Shown here in pieces: positions 1 through 8,865 of a DNA stretch of 28,095 bases (position 1 is its first letter; the number at the start of each line of letters is the position of its first letter). Under the pieces are notes generated by a model. It saw nothing but the letters and a program-made list of their open reading frames with translations, made no database searches and was not told the origin of the DNA. This DNA is from an uncultured Prevotellaceae bacterium (GTDB lineage Bacteria > Bacteroidota > Bacteroidia > Bacteroidales > Bacteroidaceae), in the NCBI GenBank assembly GCA_937877605.1, contig CALFJA010000104.1:1-28095 (forward strand), written 5' to 3'. A program made the translations under genes and the position numbers.

Positions 1-2
1 AG

Positions 3-1055
3 GCAGGCTTTGGCAACGAACTTCCCAACAAGAGCATGTTTATCGCACTCTACACGCTTAGTGTAGCTTTCTACATGCCGACCATCGCACTGGCTAACAC
101 CGTTGCCTTTACCATTTTGAAGAACAACGGCATGGATACCGTGACTGACTTCCCGCCCATCCGTGTGTTGGGAACCATTGGTTTCATTGCCACCATGTGG
201 TTCGTCAACTGCGCCGTATGGGAAGATGGAAGTTTCTTCTTCACAATCGGTGAAAATGCCCATAAATTCCAGTATACCTATCTGCAGTTCCTGGTATCTG
301 GATTGTTAAGTCTCGTTCTCTTCCTTTACTGTTTGTCGTTACCGGCATGCCGTCTGGAGAAGAAAGAGAAGAAACAGTCGTGGGTTGAGACCTTTGGCTT
401 GGATGCCTTCAAATTGTTCAAGTCGCGTCAGATGGCGCTTTTCTTCATCTTCTCGGCTATGCTTGGTATGTCGTTGCAGGTGACAAACGGATTTGCAGGC
501 CCGTTCCTCACTCACTTCAAAGGCGATGCCGACCCACTCATTTCACAATCGTTTGCGGCCAATAATGCCACCATGCTGACCTCTATTTCGCAGATTAGCG
601 AAGCATTGTGCATTCTGATGATACCTTTCTTCCTGAAGAGATTTGGCATCAAAGGTGTTATGCTGATGTCGATGTTTGCATGGGTATTCCGTTTCGGATT
701 CTTTGGGTTGGGCAATCCAGCCATGCCGGGTGTCGTACTCTTCATCCTGTCCTGCATCGTTTACGGTGTCGCTTTCGACTTCTTCAATGTGTCGGGCGCC
801 ATGTTTGTGGACCAGGAATGCGACCCGAGTATAAAGGCTTCGGCACAGGGACTATTCATGCTTATGACCAACGGTCTGGGTGCCACCATCGGTACGCTTG
901 CTGCTGGTGAAGTGGTGAATGCCTTCTGCAAGTGGGAAGGTGGCTACCTCGTAGGCGACTGGCAGACATGCTGGTTCGTATTTGCGGCCTTTGCGCTTGT
1001 GGTAGGCGTCGCGTTTGCCTTCGTATTCCATCCCGAGAAAAAGGAAGCCGCTTAA
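3..1055 (+). CDS. Nucleoside:H+ symporter-like MFS transporter (5' end outside window)
   Basis: This is the C-terminal part of an integral inner-membrane transporter that probably imports nucleosides with protons. The frame is open from base 3, so the gene starts upstream of the window; the ATG at 36 is internal. The segment with YMPTIALANTVAF followed by RVLGTIGFIA matches the signature region of the NupG/XapB nucleoside symporter family of the major facilitator superfamily. Several long hydrophobic stretches follow, and the protein ends in a short charged tail (HPEKKEAA). Bacteroidales members are about 400-420 aa, so roughly 60-80 residues are missing here (estimate). A strong terminator follows 18 bp after the stop, so this is the last gene of its unit. 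The exact substrate cannot be told from sequence. Confidence 0.85.
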   Translation, partial: AGFGNELPNKSMFIALYTLSVAFYMPTIALANTVAFTILKNNGMDTVTDFPPIRVLGTIGFIATMWFVNCAVWEDGSFFFTIGENAHKFQYTYLQFLVSGLLSLVLFLYCLSLPACRLEKKEKKQSWVETFGLDAFKLFKSRQMALFFIFSAMLGMSLQVTNGFAGPFLTHFKGDADPLISQSFAANNATMLTSISQISEALCILMIPFFLKRFGIKGVMLMSMFAWVFRFGFFGLGNPAMPGVVLFILSCIVYGVAFDFFNVSGAMFVDQECDPSIKASAQGLFMLMTNGLGATIGTLAAGEVVNAFCKWEGGYLVGDWQTCWFVFAAFALVVGVAFAFVFHPEKKEAA

Positions 1056-1073
1056 TTATTTGTCATAGAATTA

Positions 1074-1109
1074 TCCCTCCTCTTATCAGGCACAGAGGAG
1101 GGATTTTTT
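1074..1109 (+). terminator. Rho-independent terminator of the MFS gene
   Basis: A perfect 10-bp stem (TCCCTCCTCT at 1074-1083, AGAGGAGGGA at 1094-1103) with a 10-nt loop is followed by six T. It ends only 17 nt before the rsmE start codon, so rsmE must either use a promoter inside this short stretch or depend on read-through. Confidence 0.85.
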
Positions 1110-1126
1110 GAAGACCCATTTTCTAC

Positions 1127-1849
1127 ATGAAAGAAGAACGCTATTTCTATGTTCCAGATGCTGCACACCGAGATGAATTGCCGGCCGATGAGGCTGTGCA
1201 TGCCGTCAGGGTGCTGCGCCTTCAGCCTGGCGACGGTATCTATCTGATAGATGGCGCGGGTACATTCTACCGAGGTGAGGTGACGCTCACCACGGGTAAA
1301 AAATGCATGTATAGACTGCAGGAGGCGCTTCCACAGGAAAAGACCTGGCACGGAAACATCCATCTGGCCCTGGCACCGACTAAGATGATGGATAGGGTGG
1401 AGTGGCTGGCCGAAAAGGCGACGGAAATAGGTTTCGACCAACTTTCATTCCTGAACTGTCGCTTCTCTGAACGAAAGGAGATAAAGAGCCAGCGGATTGA
1501 AAAAATAGTAGTGTCGGCCATGAAACAGAGCCGCAAGGGGTGGTTGCCGAAGGTAAACGCCATGCAATCATTTAAGGATTTTGTAAGTACCGACCGCCAT
1601 GGTTTGAAGTTCATAGCCCATTGCTATGAAGAGATTCCAACCATAGATTTCTTTACCCAACTTACTGTTGAAAACCACAAAGAAGATGTTACCATCCTAA
1701 TAGGCCCAGAAGGCGATTTTTCCATCGACGAAGTTAATTTTGCAATGCTTCATGGATTTGTACCTATATCTTTGGGCAATAGTAGGTTACGAACCGAAAC
1801 GGCTGGTCTTATGGCGGTGGCTATGGCACAAATCGCTAAGCGTAAATAA
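1127..1849 (+). CDS. rsmE: 16S rRNA (uracil-1498-N3)-methyltransferase RsmE
   Basis: RsmE methylates N3 of U1498 in 16S rRNA, using S-adenosylmethionine, on the assembled small subunit. The 240-aa length is normal for the family. The N-terminal PUA-like part carries the conserved H-x-x-x-VLR pattern (residues 25-31). The C-terminal SPOUT (trefoil-knot) domain shows IGPEGDF at 192-198 and LRTETAGL at 221-228, the cofactor-binding knot motifs. The ATG at 1127 gives the standard RsmE N-terminus (RYFYVPD). The gene sits alone between two terminators and appears monocistronic. No Bacteroidetes -7 element is visible directly upstream, so its promoter is not resolved. Confidence 0.95.
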   Translation: MKEERYFYVPDAAHRDELPADEAVHAVRVLRLQPGDGIYLIDGAGTFYRGEVTLTTGKKCMYRLQEALPQEKTWHGNIHLALAPTKMMDRVEWLAEKATEIGFDQLSFLNCRFSERKEIKSQRIEKIVVSAMKQSRKGWLPKVNAMQSFKDFVSTDRHGLKFIAHCYEEIPTIDFFTQLTVENHKEDVTILIGPEGDFSIDEVNFAMLHGFVPISLGNSRLRTETAGLMAVAMAQIAKRK

Positions 1850-1869
1850 TTGGAAAGTCCGAGCATGGA

Positions 1870-1920
1870 ACAAGGGGAGTTCTGCCGATTGAGGAAGGGA
1901 TCCCCTTGTGTGTCTCTTTT
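1870..1920 (+). terminator. Probable terminator of rsmE
   Basis: A 9-bp inverted repeat (ACAAGGGGA at 1870-1878, TCCCCTTGT at 1901-1909) with a 22-nt loop is followed by a T-rich tract to 1920. The loop is long, so it is less certain than the other terminators in this window. Confidence 0.6.
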
Positions 1921-2015
1921 CGCATTTTGCTTGCAAATTGAAAGTTCATCACTGTCATCACGAACAGGTTTTCATTGATGGAAATTGTTGCCCTCCAATA
2001 AAAATGTTATTTTTA

Positions 2016-2049
2016 TTTTGAGTTTAATAAAAAATTTACCTTATATTTG
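2016..2049 (+). promoter_or_regulatory. Promoter of the TonB-dependent receptor gene
   Basis: TTTTG at 2016-2020, a 21-bp spacer and TATATTTG at 2042-2049 fit the Bacteroidetes primary-sigma consensus (TTTG, 19-21 bp, TAnnTTTG). The 5' leader to the ATG at 2099 would be about 45 nt and AT-rich, with no Shine-Dalgarno, which is usual in this phylum. Confidence 0.75.
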
Positions 2050-2098
2050 CACCAAATTACATTTTTAAACCTTTTTTAATCTTTAAATCTATCAAACT

Positions 2099-5000
2099 AT
2101 GCAGAAAAAATTGCAATTACTAGTGTCTTTGATGCTGTTCTTCGCCACCTCTGTAATGGCGCAGGTTACGACATCGGGTATTAGTGGTCATGTTACATCG
2201 GACAACGAAGATGTTATTGGCGCAACTATTACCGCCACGCACAAGCCTTCCGGTACGGTCTATCGCGCTGTGACCAACTCACAGGGCCGCTATTCCGTGC
2301 AGGGAATGCGCCCCGGTGGCCCTTACACTGTTGAGGTGACCTACATTGGCTATCAGACAAAAACCTTCAACAATGTGAACTTGCTGCTTGGTGAGAGTCA
2401 GAACCTGTCTTGCTCGCTGCAGGAGGATGCCCGCTTGCTTGACGAGTTGGTGGTTACCGGACAGCGCGGTCTGAACGCTTCTAAGACAGGTGCTGCACAA
2501 AGCATCAATGCAGAAATGATTAACAACATTCCGTCGGTGACCCACAGCATTTCCGACATCGCCCGTCTCAACCCGCAGGTGAATGTTAACGAGCAGTCGG
2601 GAGGTATGTCTTTTGCCGGAACCAACAACCGCTACAACTCTTTCCAGGTTGATGGTGTGATGAACAACGACACCTTCGGTCTGACTTCCAACGGCCAGAA
2701 CGGTGCGCAGGCCGGCACACAGCCCATCTCCATGGCTACTATTGACCAAATTCAGATCAACATTGCTCCGTTCGATGTTCGTCAGGGTGGTTTCACCGGT
2801 GGTGCCATCAATGCTACAACGAAGAGCGGTACCAACAATTTCCATGGTAGTGTTTACGGATTTGGCAACAACGAAGACCTTGTTGGCCGTCATTATCTGA
2901 ATCCCGATGGATCCTATGCAAAGCCCTATGACAAGGAGAAGGAATATTTGGCAGGTATCACTCTCGGTGGCCCGATTGTCAAGAATAAACTTTTCTTCTT
3001 TGTCAACTATGAGCGTTCGAACAAGGAATACCCCAACCTCTATACCTTTGGTTCTGAAGGTTCGAAAGTTCCGACCCAATTGGCCATGAATGTGTTGGAT
3101 GCAGTTAAGGAGATGGCCGCTATGCAGGGCTACAACTACAACGGACAGTTCTCCACCTCCGACAAGTATGTAAAGAGTGAGAAGTGGGGATTGAAGCTCG
3201 ACTGGAACATCAACGACTTCAACAAGCTCTCTTTCCGCTACAGCCATGTAGACGGGCAGCAGCTGAATGGCCTGGGCGGTATTGCTTCTGTAAATACCTT
3301 CGACCACGAATACGAGTTCCAGCACCGCACCAACACCTTCATGCTGGAGTTGCAGAGCCGCATCTCTCCCGTACTGAGCAACGAGGCCCGTGTTTCGTTC
3401 GCAGCAGTTCGCGACCGTCGTGCCGCAGGTACTCCGTTCCCACAGGTGACGGTTTACAATGTAGGTACAGGTGAGAACAAGGGAACCGTGAACATTGGTA
3501 ACGAATACAGTTCAATGGCCAATGCCCTTGACCAGAACATTTGGACTGTGGAAGACAACTTCACTTGGTACAATGGCAAGCACACCTATACATTCGGTAC
3601 CCACAATGAATTCTACAATTTCCGCAACCTCTTCATCCAGAATCTTTACGGTTGCTACTACTTTGCCGACTACACCAACTTCATGAACTACTATCAGGGA
3701 TTCCTCGCAGGCACTCCCGACGGCAGCCTCATCCGCAACTTCTACTTCAAGCAAGCCAATGTCGATGTGACGGGTGATCCCCGTTGGGCAGCAGAGTTTT
3801 CTGCAGCACAGCTCGGATTCTATGTGCAGGACAAGTGGGATGCAACTGACAACTTCCAGTTGACTTACGGTCTGCGTATGGACATGCCTATTTTCTTTGA
3901 CAAACCTGCAGAAAATGCAGCTTTCAATGAATATGCTGCCGCTCAGGGATGGAACTTCAAGACCAACCAGAAGCTGAAGTCCACACCGATGTGGAGTCCG
4001 CGTGTAGGTTTCCGCTGGGACATCAAGAACAACCACAAGTACATTCTCCGCGGTGGTGCAGGTGTCTTCACCGGTCGCATCCCGTTTGTTTGGCTGAGCA
4101 ACAGCTTCTCCAACACTGGTATCCAGCTGGAGTCTTACTCCTCAAGCGGTATCGCCGACATGCGCCTGATTCTCGATCCGAACCGTCAGACCGAGAATGC
4201 TGAACTACTGCGTGCCAGCGGTTCGCAGGAGCCCAATGTCTTCGACAAGAACTTCAAGTTTGCCCAGAACGCCCGTCTGAACCTCGGTTTCGACTTCGAG
4301 GCACTCGGCATCAACTGGACTGCAGAGGCCATCTACTCGAAAACCCTCCACGATGTGTTCTACAAGAACCTCGCATACGAGGCCACGGGCAAGACCTTCA
4401 ACCAGATTTATCCCGATCAGCCTTGGGACACCCGTCCGATGATGCAGCGCAAGACCACGGGTACGCCGTACTCCAACATCTATGCCATCTGCAACACTAA
4501 CAAGGGTTACACCTACAACCTCTCGCTGAAAGCAGAGAAGCGCCTGAACAACCTCGACCTGGCCGCTTCCTATACCTTTACACGCTCGCGTGCCGTAAGT
4601 AGCGTGACCTCTTCGACTGCTCATTCCAACTGGCGTAACAACCACACCCACGGCGATCCCAATTCACCCAGACTGGCCAACAGCGGATTCAATGTGCCTC
4701 ACACCATCAAGGCTTCTGCTTTCTATCACTTCTCAATCGGGCGCAACGAACTGTTGACCACCACCATCGGTCTGATGTACGAAGGTCATAGTGGTGCTCC
4801 CTATTCAATCTACAACTATGGCGATATGAACGGCGACGGCTATAACGCCAACGACTTGATGTTCATCCCCACCGATGCACAACTCGACCAGATGGTATTT
4901 GTTGACCATCTCGATGCCAACGGACAGGTGGACATACCCGCTGCCGACCAGCGTGAGAACTTCCGTGCATGGCTGCAGAACACTCCGTATCTGCGCGACC

Positions 5001-5329
5001 ACCGCGGACAGTACTACGAGCGCTATGCAGACAACCTCCCGTTCGAATACCATATCGACCTGCACGCTGCAGAGAAAATCAAGTTCGGCAAGGGATCGAA
5101 GGCTCATGCCCTGGAAGTTTCCATCGACATCCTGAATGTGGCCAACCTGCTGAATAAGGACTGGGGCCGCTCTTGGGGCAGCTCTTACATGAGCCAGTAC
5201 TTCTCGCCGCTGACCTATATGAACAACGGACGCTACCAGTTTACTGGCACAGCCACGACTCCGCTGGTTTATCCCAGTTCATACTACAGCCGCTGGCGCG
5301 GCCAGATTGGTGTGAAGTACACCTTCTAA
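2099..5329 (+). CDS. TonB-dependent outer-membrane receptor with carboxypeptidase-regulatory-like domain
   Basis: A large (1076 aa) outer-membrane receptor of the Oar/SusC-like type that would import a ligand using TonB energy. A signal peptide covers residues 1-21 (cut after SVMA). A carboxypeptidase-regulatory-like beta-sandwich follows at about 27-108 (GISGHVTS to the NVNLLLGES region). The plug domain spans about 115-245 (LDELVVTG; FQVDGVMNNDTFG; GGFTGGAINATTKSG), and the rest forms the beta-barrel, ending in the terminal aromatic residue of barrel proteins (VKYTF). No SusD-like partner gene lies next to it, so it does not look like a polysaccharide-utilisation pair; the ligand is unknown. 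It has its own promoter and a strong terminator, so it is probably monocistronic. Confidence 0.92.
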   Translation: MQKKLQLLVSLMLFFATSVMAQVTTSGISGHVTSDNEDVIGATITATHKPSGTVYRAVTNSQGRYSVQGMRPGGPYTVEVTYIGYQTKTFNNVNLLLGESQNLSCSLQEDARLLDELVVTGQRGLNASKTGAAQSINAEMINNIPSVTHSISDIARLNPQVNVNEQSGGMSFAGTNNRYNSFQVDGVMNNDTFGLTSNGQNGAQAGTQPISMATIDQIQINIAPFDVRQGGFTGGAINATTKSGTNNFHGSVYGFGNNEDLVGRHYLNPDGSYAKPYDKEKEYLAGITLGGPIVKNKLFFFVNYERSNKEYPNLYTFGSEGSKVPTQLAMNVLDAVKEMAAMQGYNYNGQFSTSDKYVKSEKWGLKLDWNINDFNKLSFRYSHVDGQQLNGLGGIASVNTFDHEYEFQHRTNTFMLELQSRISPVLSNEARVSFAAVRDRRAAGTPFPQVTVYNVGTGENKGTVNIGNEYSSMANALDQNIWTVEDNFTWYNGKHTYTFGTHNEFYNFRNLFIQNLYGCYYFADYTNFMNYYQGFLAGTPDGSLIRNFYFKQANVDVTGDPRWAAEFSAAQLGFYVQDKWDATDNFQLTYGLRMDMPIFFDKPAENAAFNEYAAAQGWNFKTNQKLKSTPMWSPRVGFRWDIKNNHKYILRGGAGVFTGRIPFVWLSNSFSNTGIQLESYSSSGIADMRLILDPNRQTENAELLRASGSQEPNVFDKNFKFAQNARLNLGFDFEALGINWTAEAIYSKTLHDVFYKNLAYEATGKTFNQIYPDQPWDTRPMMQRKTTGTPYSNIYAICNTNKGYTYNLSLKAEKRLNNLDLAASYTFTRSRAVSSVTSSTAHSNWRNNHTHGDPNSPRLANSGFNVPHTIKASAFYHFSIGRNELLTTTIGLMYEGHSGAPYSIYNYGDMNGDGYNANDLMFIPTDAQLDQMVFVDHLDANGQVDIPAADQRENFRAWLQNTPYLRDHRGQYYERYADNLPFEYHIDLHAAEKIKFGKGSKAHALEVSIDILNVANLLNKDWGRSWGSSYMSQYFSPLTYMNNGRYQFTGTATTPLVYPSSYYSRWRGQIGVKYTF

Positions 5330-5357
5330 TCTGGAAATACAGCATCCCAATAATCGG

Positions 5358-5397
5358 GGCGGAAGATCGTAAAGGTCTTCCGCCTCTTTTCGTTTTT
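5358..5397 (+). terminator. Terminator of the TonB-dependent receptor gene
   Basis: A 9-bp stem (GGCGGAAGA at 5358-5366, TCTTCCGCC at 5376-5384) is followed by a broken T tract (TCTTTTCGTTTTT). It separates the receptor from the BspA-like reading frame downstream. Confidence 0.8.
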
Positions 5398-5547
5398 GCC
5401 AGTTTTTCTGCAACCGAATGTGCCCTCAATCAAGAAAACAGTAAAAAAATGCGACATGCTCTCCGGGCGTTTTTGAGACCTTTTGCCCTTCGGGATTAAC
5501 ATCCGTTCACACTTCTTAACTGAAAACGGTCTGCAACACCTTGCTTT
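5398..5547 (+). other. Junction region upstream of the truncated BspA-like frame; no promoter or signal-peptide segment found
   Basis: About 150 bp between the receptor terminator and the BspA-like frame. I looked for the missing start of the BspA-like gene in all three plus frames and found none. The BspA frame has stops at 5497-5499 and 5521-5523. The only ATG close by (5449) opens a 16-codon peptide with no signal-peptide character. No TAnnTTTG element is present. A short inverted repeat CTGCAA/TTGCAG (5531-5553) sits right at the point where recognisable repeat coding begins. Confidence 0.5.
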
Positions 5548-8500
5548 TTGCAGGATGCACCTGCGCTGCCCGCTACTACGCTGGCGAACCAATGCTATCC
5601 CGACATGTTCATGAACTGCACCAGCCTGACGACGGCTCCCGACTTGCCAGCACCGACACTGGCGGAGGGATGCTATTCAAGTATGTTTGTAAACTGCACT
5701 AACCTGAACTATGTGAAGTGCCTTGCCACCGACATATCGGCCGACAACTGCACCACCAACTGGCTCGCCAATGTTGCTGCTACGGGCACATTTGTCAAGG
5801 CTGCAACCATGAACGACTGGACTGTCGGCCTGGATGCTAACGATGATGTCAGCGGCATACCCCAGGGATGGACGGTTGAGGATTACAGCACCGAACCAGC
5901 CAAGATAGCGTATGCCGTGCAGACCCAATCCAACTACTATTACCTCTATTTCACCTATCGCACTGAAGAACTGGAAGTAGGAGGCTCGTTCACACCGGAA
6001 GGTTCCTCGACCGCCGAAACCATCACGGGTCTGTGGAGTGGCGACGAGGTGACGGACTACCAAAATGGCCCAGCGTGGTATAGTGGTTACGGTTGGGCGC
6101 AAAAGGTTATAAAAGTGAATATAGAGTCATCGTTCCGGGATGTGAAGCCCAAAAACGGTCGTGCATGGTTCCAGGGTATGCGCAATATTATTCTGTTCAA
6201 TGGCCTCGACAATCTTGACACGAGCGAGATGACCGACATGGGATTTATGTTCTCGGCGTGCAAATGTTCGGATTTGAGCGCTATTGCCAACTTCAACACA
6301 TCGAAGGTGACGAATATGGAATGGATGTTCCAGAATTGTACATTCACATCGCTCGACCTCAGCGGCTGGGATGTGAGTCATGTCACCGACATGAAAAACA
6401 TGTTCCGTGGCTGCTCGAAAGTGAAAACGCTGAATGTGGCAGGATGGAACACCGCCAATGTGGAGAATATGGCAGTCATGTTCTATGCCTGCAACGCACT
6501 GAAAAGCCTCGACCTGAGTTCGTGGAATACCAGCAAGATTACCAGCACCGAGGCCATGTTCTATAACTGCAACAACCTCTCCACACTCACGCTTGGCAGC
6601 GGATGGGACATGTCTCATGTCACTTCTATGGAAGATATATTCTATGGCTGCGAGGACCTCGGCAATACGCTCGATGTTTCTTTCTGGAATACTGGCAATG
6701 TTGAAAACATGAGCGCGATGTTCTACGGCTGTACTGGTCTGTACAGTCTCGATGTGAGCCACTGGAACACAGCCAAGGTGACGGACATGAGTTCCATGTT
6801 CTACAACTGCAACTTCCTCAATCCACTCGATGTGAGCAATTGGGACACGGGTAATGTCACCGATATGAGGGCAATGTTCTCTAGCTGCTACAACTTAGGG
6901 GCGCTGGATGTGAGCGGATGGAACACTTCCAATGTTGGGAGCATGAATTATATGTTTAGCAACTGCCGTGCCCTGTCGGCATTGGATGTGAGCGGATGGG
7001 ACACAGGCAAGGTTGGTCATATGGATAATATGTTTGAGAATTGTAGCACATTGGGCACTCTTGATATCAGCCATTGGGATATGAGTAAGGTAGTGGAAGT
7101 GTATTCGATGTTCTCCGGGTGTGCCATGCTTGAATCGGTTGACATGAGCGTACTCAGCACATGTTCTGCAATCAACTTGAACAGCATGTTCAAGGACTGT
7201 TCGGCACTGACCACCCTGAACCTAACGAACCTCTATACGGGCAATGTCACCAACATGGGTTCGATGTTCTCCGGCTGCACGCAGCTGAAAGAAGTCTTTG
7301 TGAGCAACCTGTGGAAGACAACAAAAGTAACCACCGACGATGATATGTTCACCGGTTGCGCCGCCATCGTGGGCGAAGACGGAACTACATATGATGAAGC
7401 AAATGTGACCAAAGACTATGCACACTACAACGCTGGCGGTTATCTCCGCAATGGTGGCGACATTACCTTCGGTCCGCAGCCTTATGTCATCTACGATGCC
7501 GACAACACTACTGTCTATCTGACCTACAGCGACCAAATGCTCGCTGCGACCGACACCTTTACGCCCGACGGAACATCAACCCCCGTCACAATCAACAATC
7601 TCTGGTATGGCGAGGCAGCCATTACCCCTATCTCATATTCTTCAGTATGGGCGCGCTATGCTTCTGAGGCTACAAAGGTGGTCATTGAGCCCGCGTTCAG
7701 TCAGGCAAGGCCCACATCCACCGCAGATTGGTTCGCATGGATGGGGTCTCTCGAAAACATCAGCGGAATGGAGTACCTCAATACCAGCGAAGTGACCAGT
7801 ATGTACGGAATGTTCCGCGGCTGCTACGCACTGACCAGTATAGATGTGAGCCATTTCGACACGCAGAATGTGACCGACATGGGGTGGATGTTCTACAATT
7901 GCCGTGAGGTGCAGTCGCTCGATATGAGCGGATGGAACACCGCCAATGTAGAACGGATGAATGTAATGTTCAGTGATTTCGGAGCCAAGACGCTCGACCT
8001 GAGTTCGTGGAACACCGCCAAGGTGAAGACAATGCCCCAGATGTTCTCTACTCCCAGTCTGCAAGCCGTGTACATAGGAGACGGGTGGACTACCGCAGCC
8101 GTTGAAAATCCGTACGATCCTGTCACGCAATTATCCTACCAGATGTTCGCTTACTGTACTTCCATCATCGGCGAGGACGGCACGACATACAGCGAGGCAG
8201 CGGCAAAGGACCAGACCGTGGCACACGATGGAGCTGGCGGTCTTATGCGTAGACACCACGACAGTTACACCGTGACAATACCTTCGTCGGGCATTGCCAC
8301 CTTCTCCGCCGACAGGAATGTGAGCATTCCGGCAGGACTCAACGCCTATACCTGCACCACCTACAACGAAGGGACCAAGACCATCAATGCTCCCGACCTC
8401 AGCGGCAGCGTCATTCCGTTCGAGACCGATGTGCTGTTGACGGGAACGGCAGGGGAGACCTATACGCTGACTGCCACCACGGGCGAGGCGGAGGCTATTG

Positions 8501-8865
8501 AAAACAACGCCCTTGTGGCCGTCACCGTACCGACGCATGTGGCACAGACCGCTGGTGACTACACCAACTTCATGCTTTCGAGTGGGTCGTTCGTGAAAAT
8601 AAAGGACGATACCGCCGACAAGAAGATGCCTGCCAACAAGGCTTATCTGCAAGTACTTACCGACCAGTTGCCTACAGATCCCAACGCCGTTATCGGAATC
8701 AACTGGGGAGAGGGTGGCACAACGGACATTTCAACCTTCCACACGATGCCTTCTTCCATCTCCGATGGTATCTACGACTTGTCGGGACGAAAGGTTACGG
8801 CAGAGCAACTGCAAAATGGAATCTACATCATTAACGGTAAAAAAGTTTACATTCAGAAGCGATGA
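5548..8865 (+). CDS. BspA-like surface protein with DUF285 repeats, 5'-truncated (possible pseudogene)
   Basis: A 1105-codon uninterrupted frame. Its only upstream start is a TTG at 5548; the first in-frame ATG (5605) lies within a repeat, and in-frame stops precede it. It opens in the middle of an LPATTLA..CY..MF..C repeat type, then a module ending GIPQGWTVEDY (about residue 109). Next come a linker domain, 15 DUF285-type repeats (223-604), a second linker, 5 more repeats (744-870), a beta-rich region, and a C-terminal tail with YDLSGRKV and NGIYIINGKKV, which resembles C-terminal domains of exported Bacteroidales proteins. Intact relatives have a signal peptide, so this copy could not be exported as it stands. 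Full-length DUF285 proteins are surface adhesin-like. A 5' deletion or recombination between repeats is the likely cause; assembly error is the alternative. The body of the frame shows no decay. Confidence 0.75.
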   Translation: MQDAPALPATTLANQCYPDMFMNCTSLTTAPDLPAPTLAEGCYSSMFVNCTNLNYVKCLATDISADNCTTNWLANVAATGTFVKAATMNDWTVGLDANDDVSGIPQGWTVEDYSTEPAKIAYAVQTQSNYYYLYFTYRTEELEVGGSFTPEGSSTAETITGLWSGDEVTDYQNGPAWYSGYGWAQKVIKVNIESSFRDVKPKNGRAWFQGMRNIILFNGLDNLDTSEMTDMGFMFSACKCSDLSAIANFNTSKVTNMEWMFQNCTFTSLDLSGWDVSHVTDMKNMFRGCSKVKTLNVAGWNTANVENMAVMFYACNALKSLDLSSWNTSKITSTEAMFYNCNNLSTLTLGSGWDMSHVTSMEDIFYGCEDLGNTLDVSFWNTGNVENMSAMFYGCTGLYSLDVSHWNTAKVTDMSSMFYNCNFLNPLDVSNWDTGNVTDMRAMFSSCYNLGALDVSGWNTSNVGSMNYMFSNCRALSALDVSGWDTGKVGHMDNMFENCSTLGTLDISHWDMSKVVEVYSMFSGCAMLESVDMSVLSTCSAINLNSMFKDCSALTTLNLTNLYTGNVTNMGSMFSGCTQLKEVFVSNLWKTTKVTTDDDMFTGCAAIVGEDGTTYDEANVTKDYAHYNAGGYLRNGGDITFGPQPYVIYDADNTTVYLTYSDQMLAATDTFTPDGTSTPVTINNLWYGEAAITPISYSSVWARYASEATKVVIEPAFSQARPTSTADWFAWMGSLENISGMEYLNTSEVTSMYGMFRGCYALTSIDVSHFDTQNVTDMGWMFYNCREVQSLDMSGWNTANVERMNVMFSDFGAKTLDLSSWNTAKVKTMPQMFSTPSLQAVYIGDGWTTAAVENPYDPVTQLSYQMFAYCTSIIGEDGTTYSEAAAKDQTVAHDGAGGLMRRHHDSYTVTIPSSGIATFSADRNVSIPAGLNAYTCTTYNEGTKTINAPDLSGSVIPFETDVLLTGTAGETYTLTATTGEAEAIENNALVAVTVPTHVAQTAGDYTNFMLSSGSFVKIKDDTADKKMPANKAYLQVLTDQLPTDPNAVIGINWGEGGTTDISTFHTMPSSISDGIYDLSGRKVTAEQLQNGIYIINGKKVYIQKR
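6214..7359 (+). repeat. First DUF285 repeat array in the BspA-like gene (about 15 units)
   Basis: The protein repeats about every 25-26 residues with the pattern W-[ND]-T-x-x-V-x-x-M-x-x-MF-x-x-C-x-x-L-x-x-LD-[VL]-S. I count 15 units, from LDTSEMTDMG to the MFTGC unit. At DNA level near-identical stretches recur, for example GATGTGAGCGGATGG at two sites (about 6905 and 6987), giving substrate for recombination. The last units lose the W and become degenerate, as is usual at array ends. Confidence 0.85.
7777..8157 (+). repeat. Second DUF285 repeat array in the BspA-like gene (about 5 units)
   Basis: Five further units (LNTSEVTSMYG to the MFAYC unit) follow a second copy of the linker domain. 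The linker before this array (KVVIEPAFSQARP) resembles the one before array 1 (KVIKVNIESSFRDVKP), and both arrays end in a similar capping segment (GEDGTTYDEA versus GEDGTTYSEA). This suggests internal duplication of a whole linker-plus-array block. Confidence 0.8.

Noticed and set aside
5449..5499. A 16-codon peptide (MRHALRAFLRPFALRD) as a possible start of the BspA-like gene
   Set aside because: It is in the same frame but ends in a stop, with a second stop at 5521; it is not a signal peptide and there is no support for read-through.
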